Assembly (NCBI GenBank): GCA_021442155.1
Contig: CM038220.1
Span: forward strand, 80,434,897-80,498,896
Length of the DNA: 64,000 bases
Reading direction: 5' to 3'
DNA from: Cymbidium sinense
Lineage: Eukaryota; Streptophyta; Magnoliopsida; Asparagales; Orchidaceae
Positions 63,907 through 64,000 of this stretch are shown one piece after another; position 1 is the first letter of the stretch, and every line of letters begins with the position of its first letter. Made by a program: the position numbers and the translations under genes. A model generated the notes under the pieces. It worked only from the letters and a program-made list of their open reading frames with translations. It did not search any database and was not told the DNA's origin.

Positions 63907-64000
63907 AACAAACCTCCCCTTTTTCTTTTCTATTGCAATTTATCGATTATTATATGATGATTCCTTAACTTTTCATATCTATTCCATATCTATATAGATA
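63907..64000. other. ycf1 upstream flank
   Basis: AT-rich sequence before the ycf1 start at the edge of the window. No gene is seen; in plastomes this is the ycf1 flank at the inverted-repeat side. Confidence 0.5.

Overview
This window is plant plastid (chloroplast) DNA from end to end. I found no bacterial, viral, CRISPR or transposon gene in it. Genes recognised by protein or RNA similarity include ycf2, ycf15, ndhB, rps7, 3'-rps12, petD, rpoA, the rps11-rps19 ribosomal cluster, rpl2, rpl23, the 16S and 23S rRNAs, petN, rbcL, rps4, ycf3, psaA, psaB, rps14, psbZ, petB, psbH/N/T/B, ndhA, rps15 and ycf1, plus about twenty tRNA genes. trnH-GUG lies between rps19 and rpl2, the arrangement typical of monocots. 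rpl2 starts with ACG, rps19 with GTG, and rbcL ends in a VDKLDKETK-like tail. ycf1 and ycf2 are present, which argues against grasses. A non-grass monocot is my best guess.

The order is not that of a normal plastome but a mosaic of about a dozen blocks: (1) 1-744 trnQ spacer; (2) 745-9840 inverted-repeat block ycf2(3' part)-ycf15-trnL-CAA-ndhB-rps7-3'rps12; (3) 9890-20060 petD exon 2-rpoA-...-rps19-trnH-rpl2-rpl23-trnI-ycf2(5' part); (4) 20061-26302 trnV-16S-trnI-trnA-23S (3' end missing); (5) 26376-29035 psbD 5' end-trnT-trnE-trnY-trnD; (6) petN; (7) rbcL; (8) 32070-41640 rps4-trnS-ycf3-psaA-psaB-rps14-trnfM-trnG-psbZ-trnS-UGA; (9) 41643-50933 a second, inverted copy of rpl16-rpoA-petD running on into petB-psbH-psbN-psbT-psbB; (10) 51990-56935 trnL-UAA 5' part-trnT-UGU plus a second, direct copy of rps4-trnS-ycf3; (11) 56936-57850 ndhA fragment; (12) 57850-64000 rps15-ycf1.

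Nearly every coding gene is broken by many small insertions and deletions. Only rpl14 (first copy) and rps15 read as full-length proteins. The rRNAs have lost roughly a quarter of their expected length in scattered short gaps, while AT-rich introns and spacers look well preserved. The two duplicated segments carry mostly different lesions in each copy. Two explanations fit: a rearranged insertion of plastid DNA in the nucleus (NUPT) or mitochondrion (MTPT) that has decayed, or an unpolished and mis-joined long-read plastome assembly. The GC-linked, deletion-heavy error pattern leans towards a technical contribution. The scrambled block order with its palindromic joints, and some CpG-type transitions, lean towards transferred DNA. 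The sequence alone does not decide between them.

If functional, the genes would serve photosynthesis (photosystems I and II, cytochrome b6f, Rubisco, NDH), plastid translation and transcription. As read here almost none could make its product, so the window is best treated as a plastid-derived relic or draft rather than a working gene set. I found no undescribed biological system. The most interesting signals are the block junctions, the two segmental duplications, and the base-composition-linked damage.
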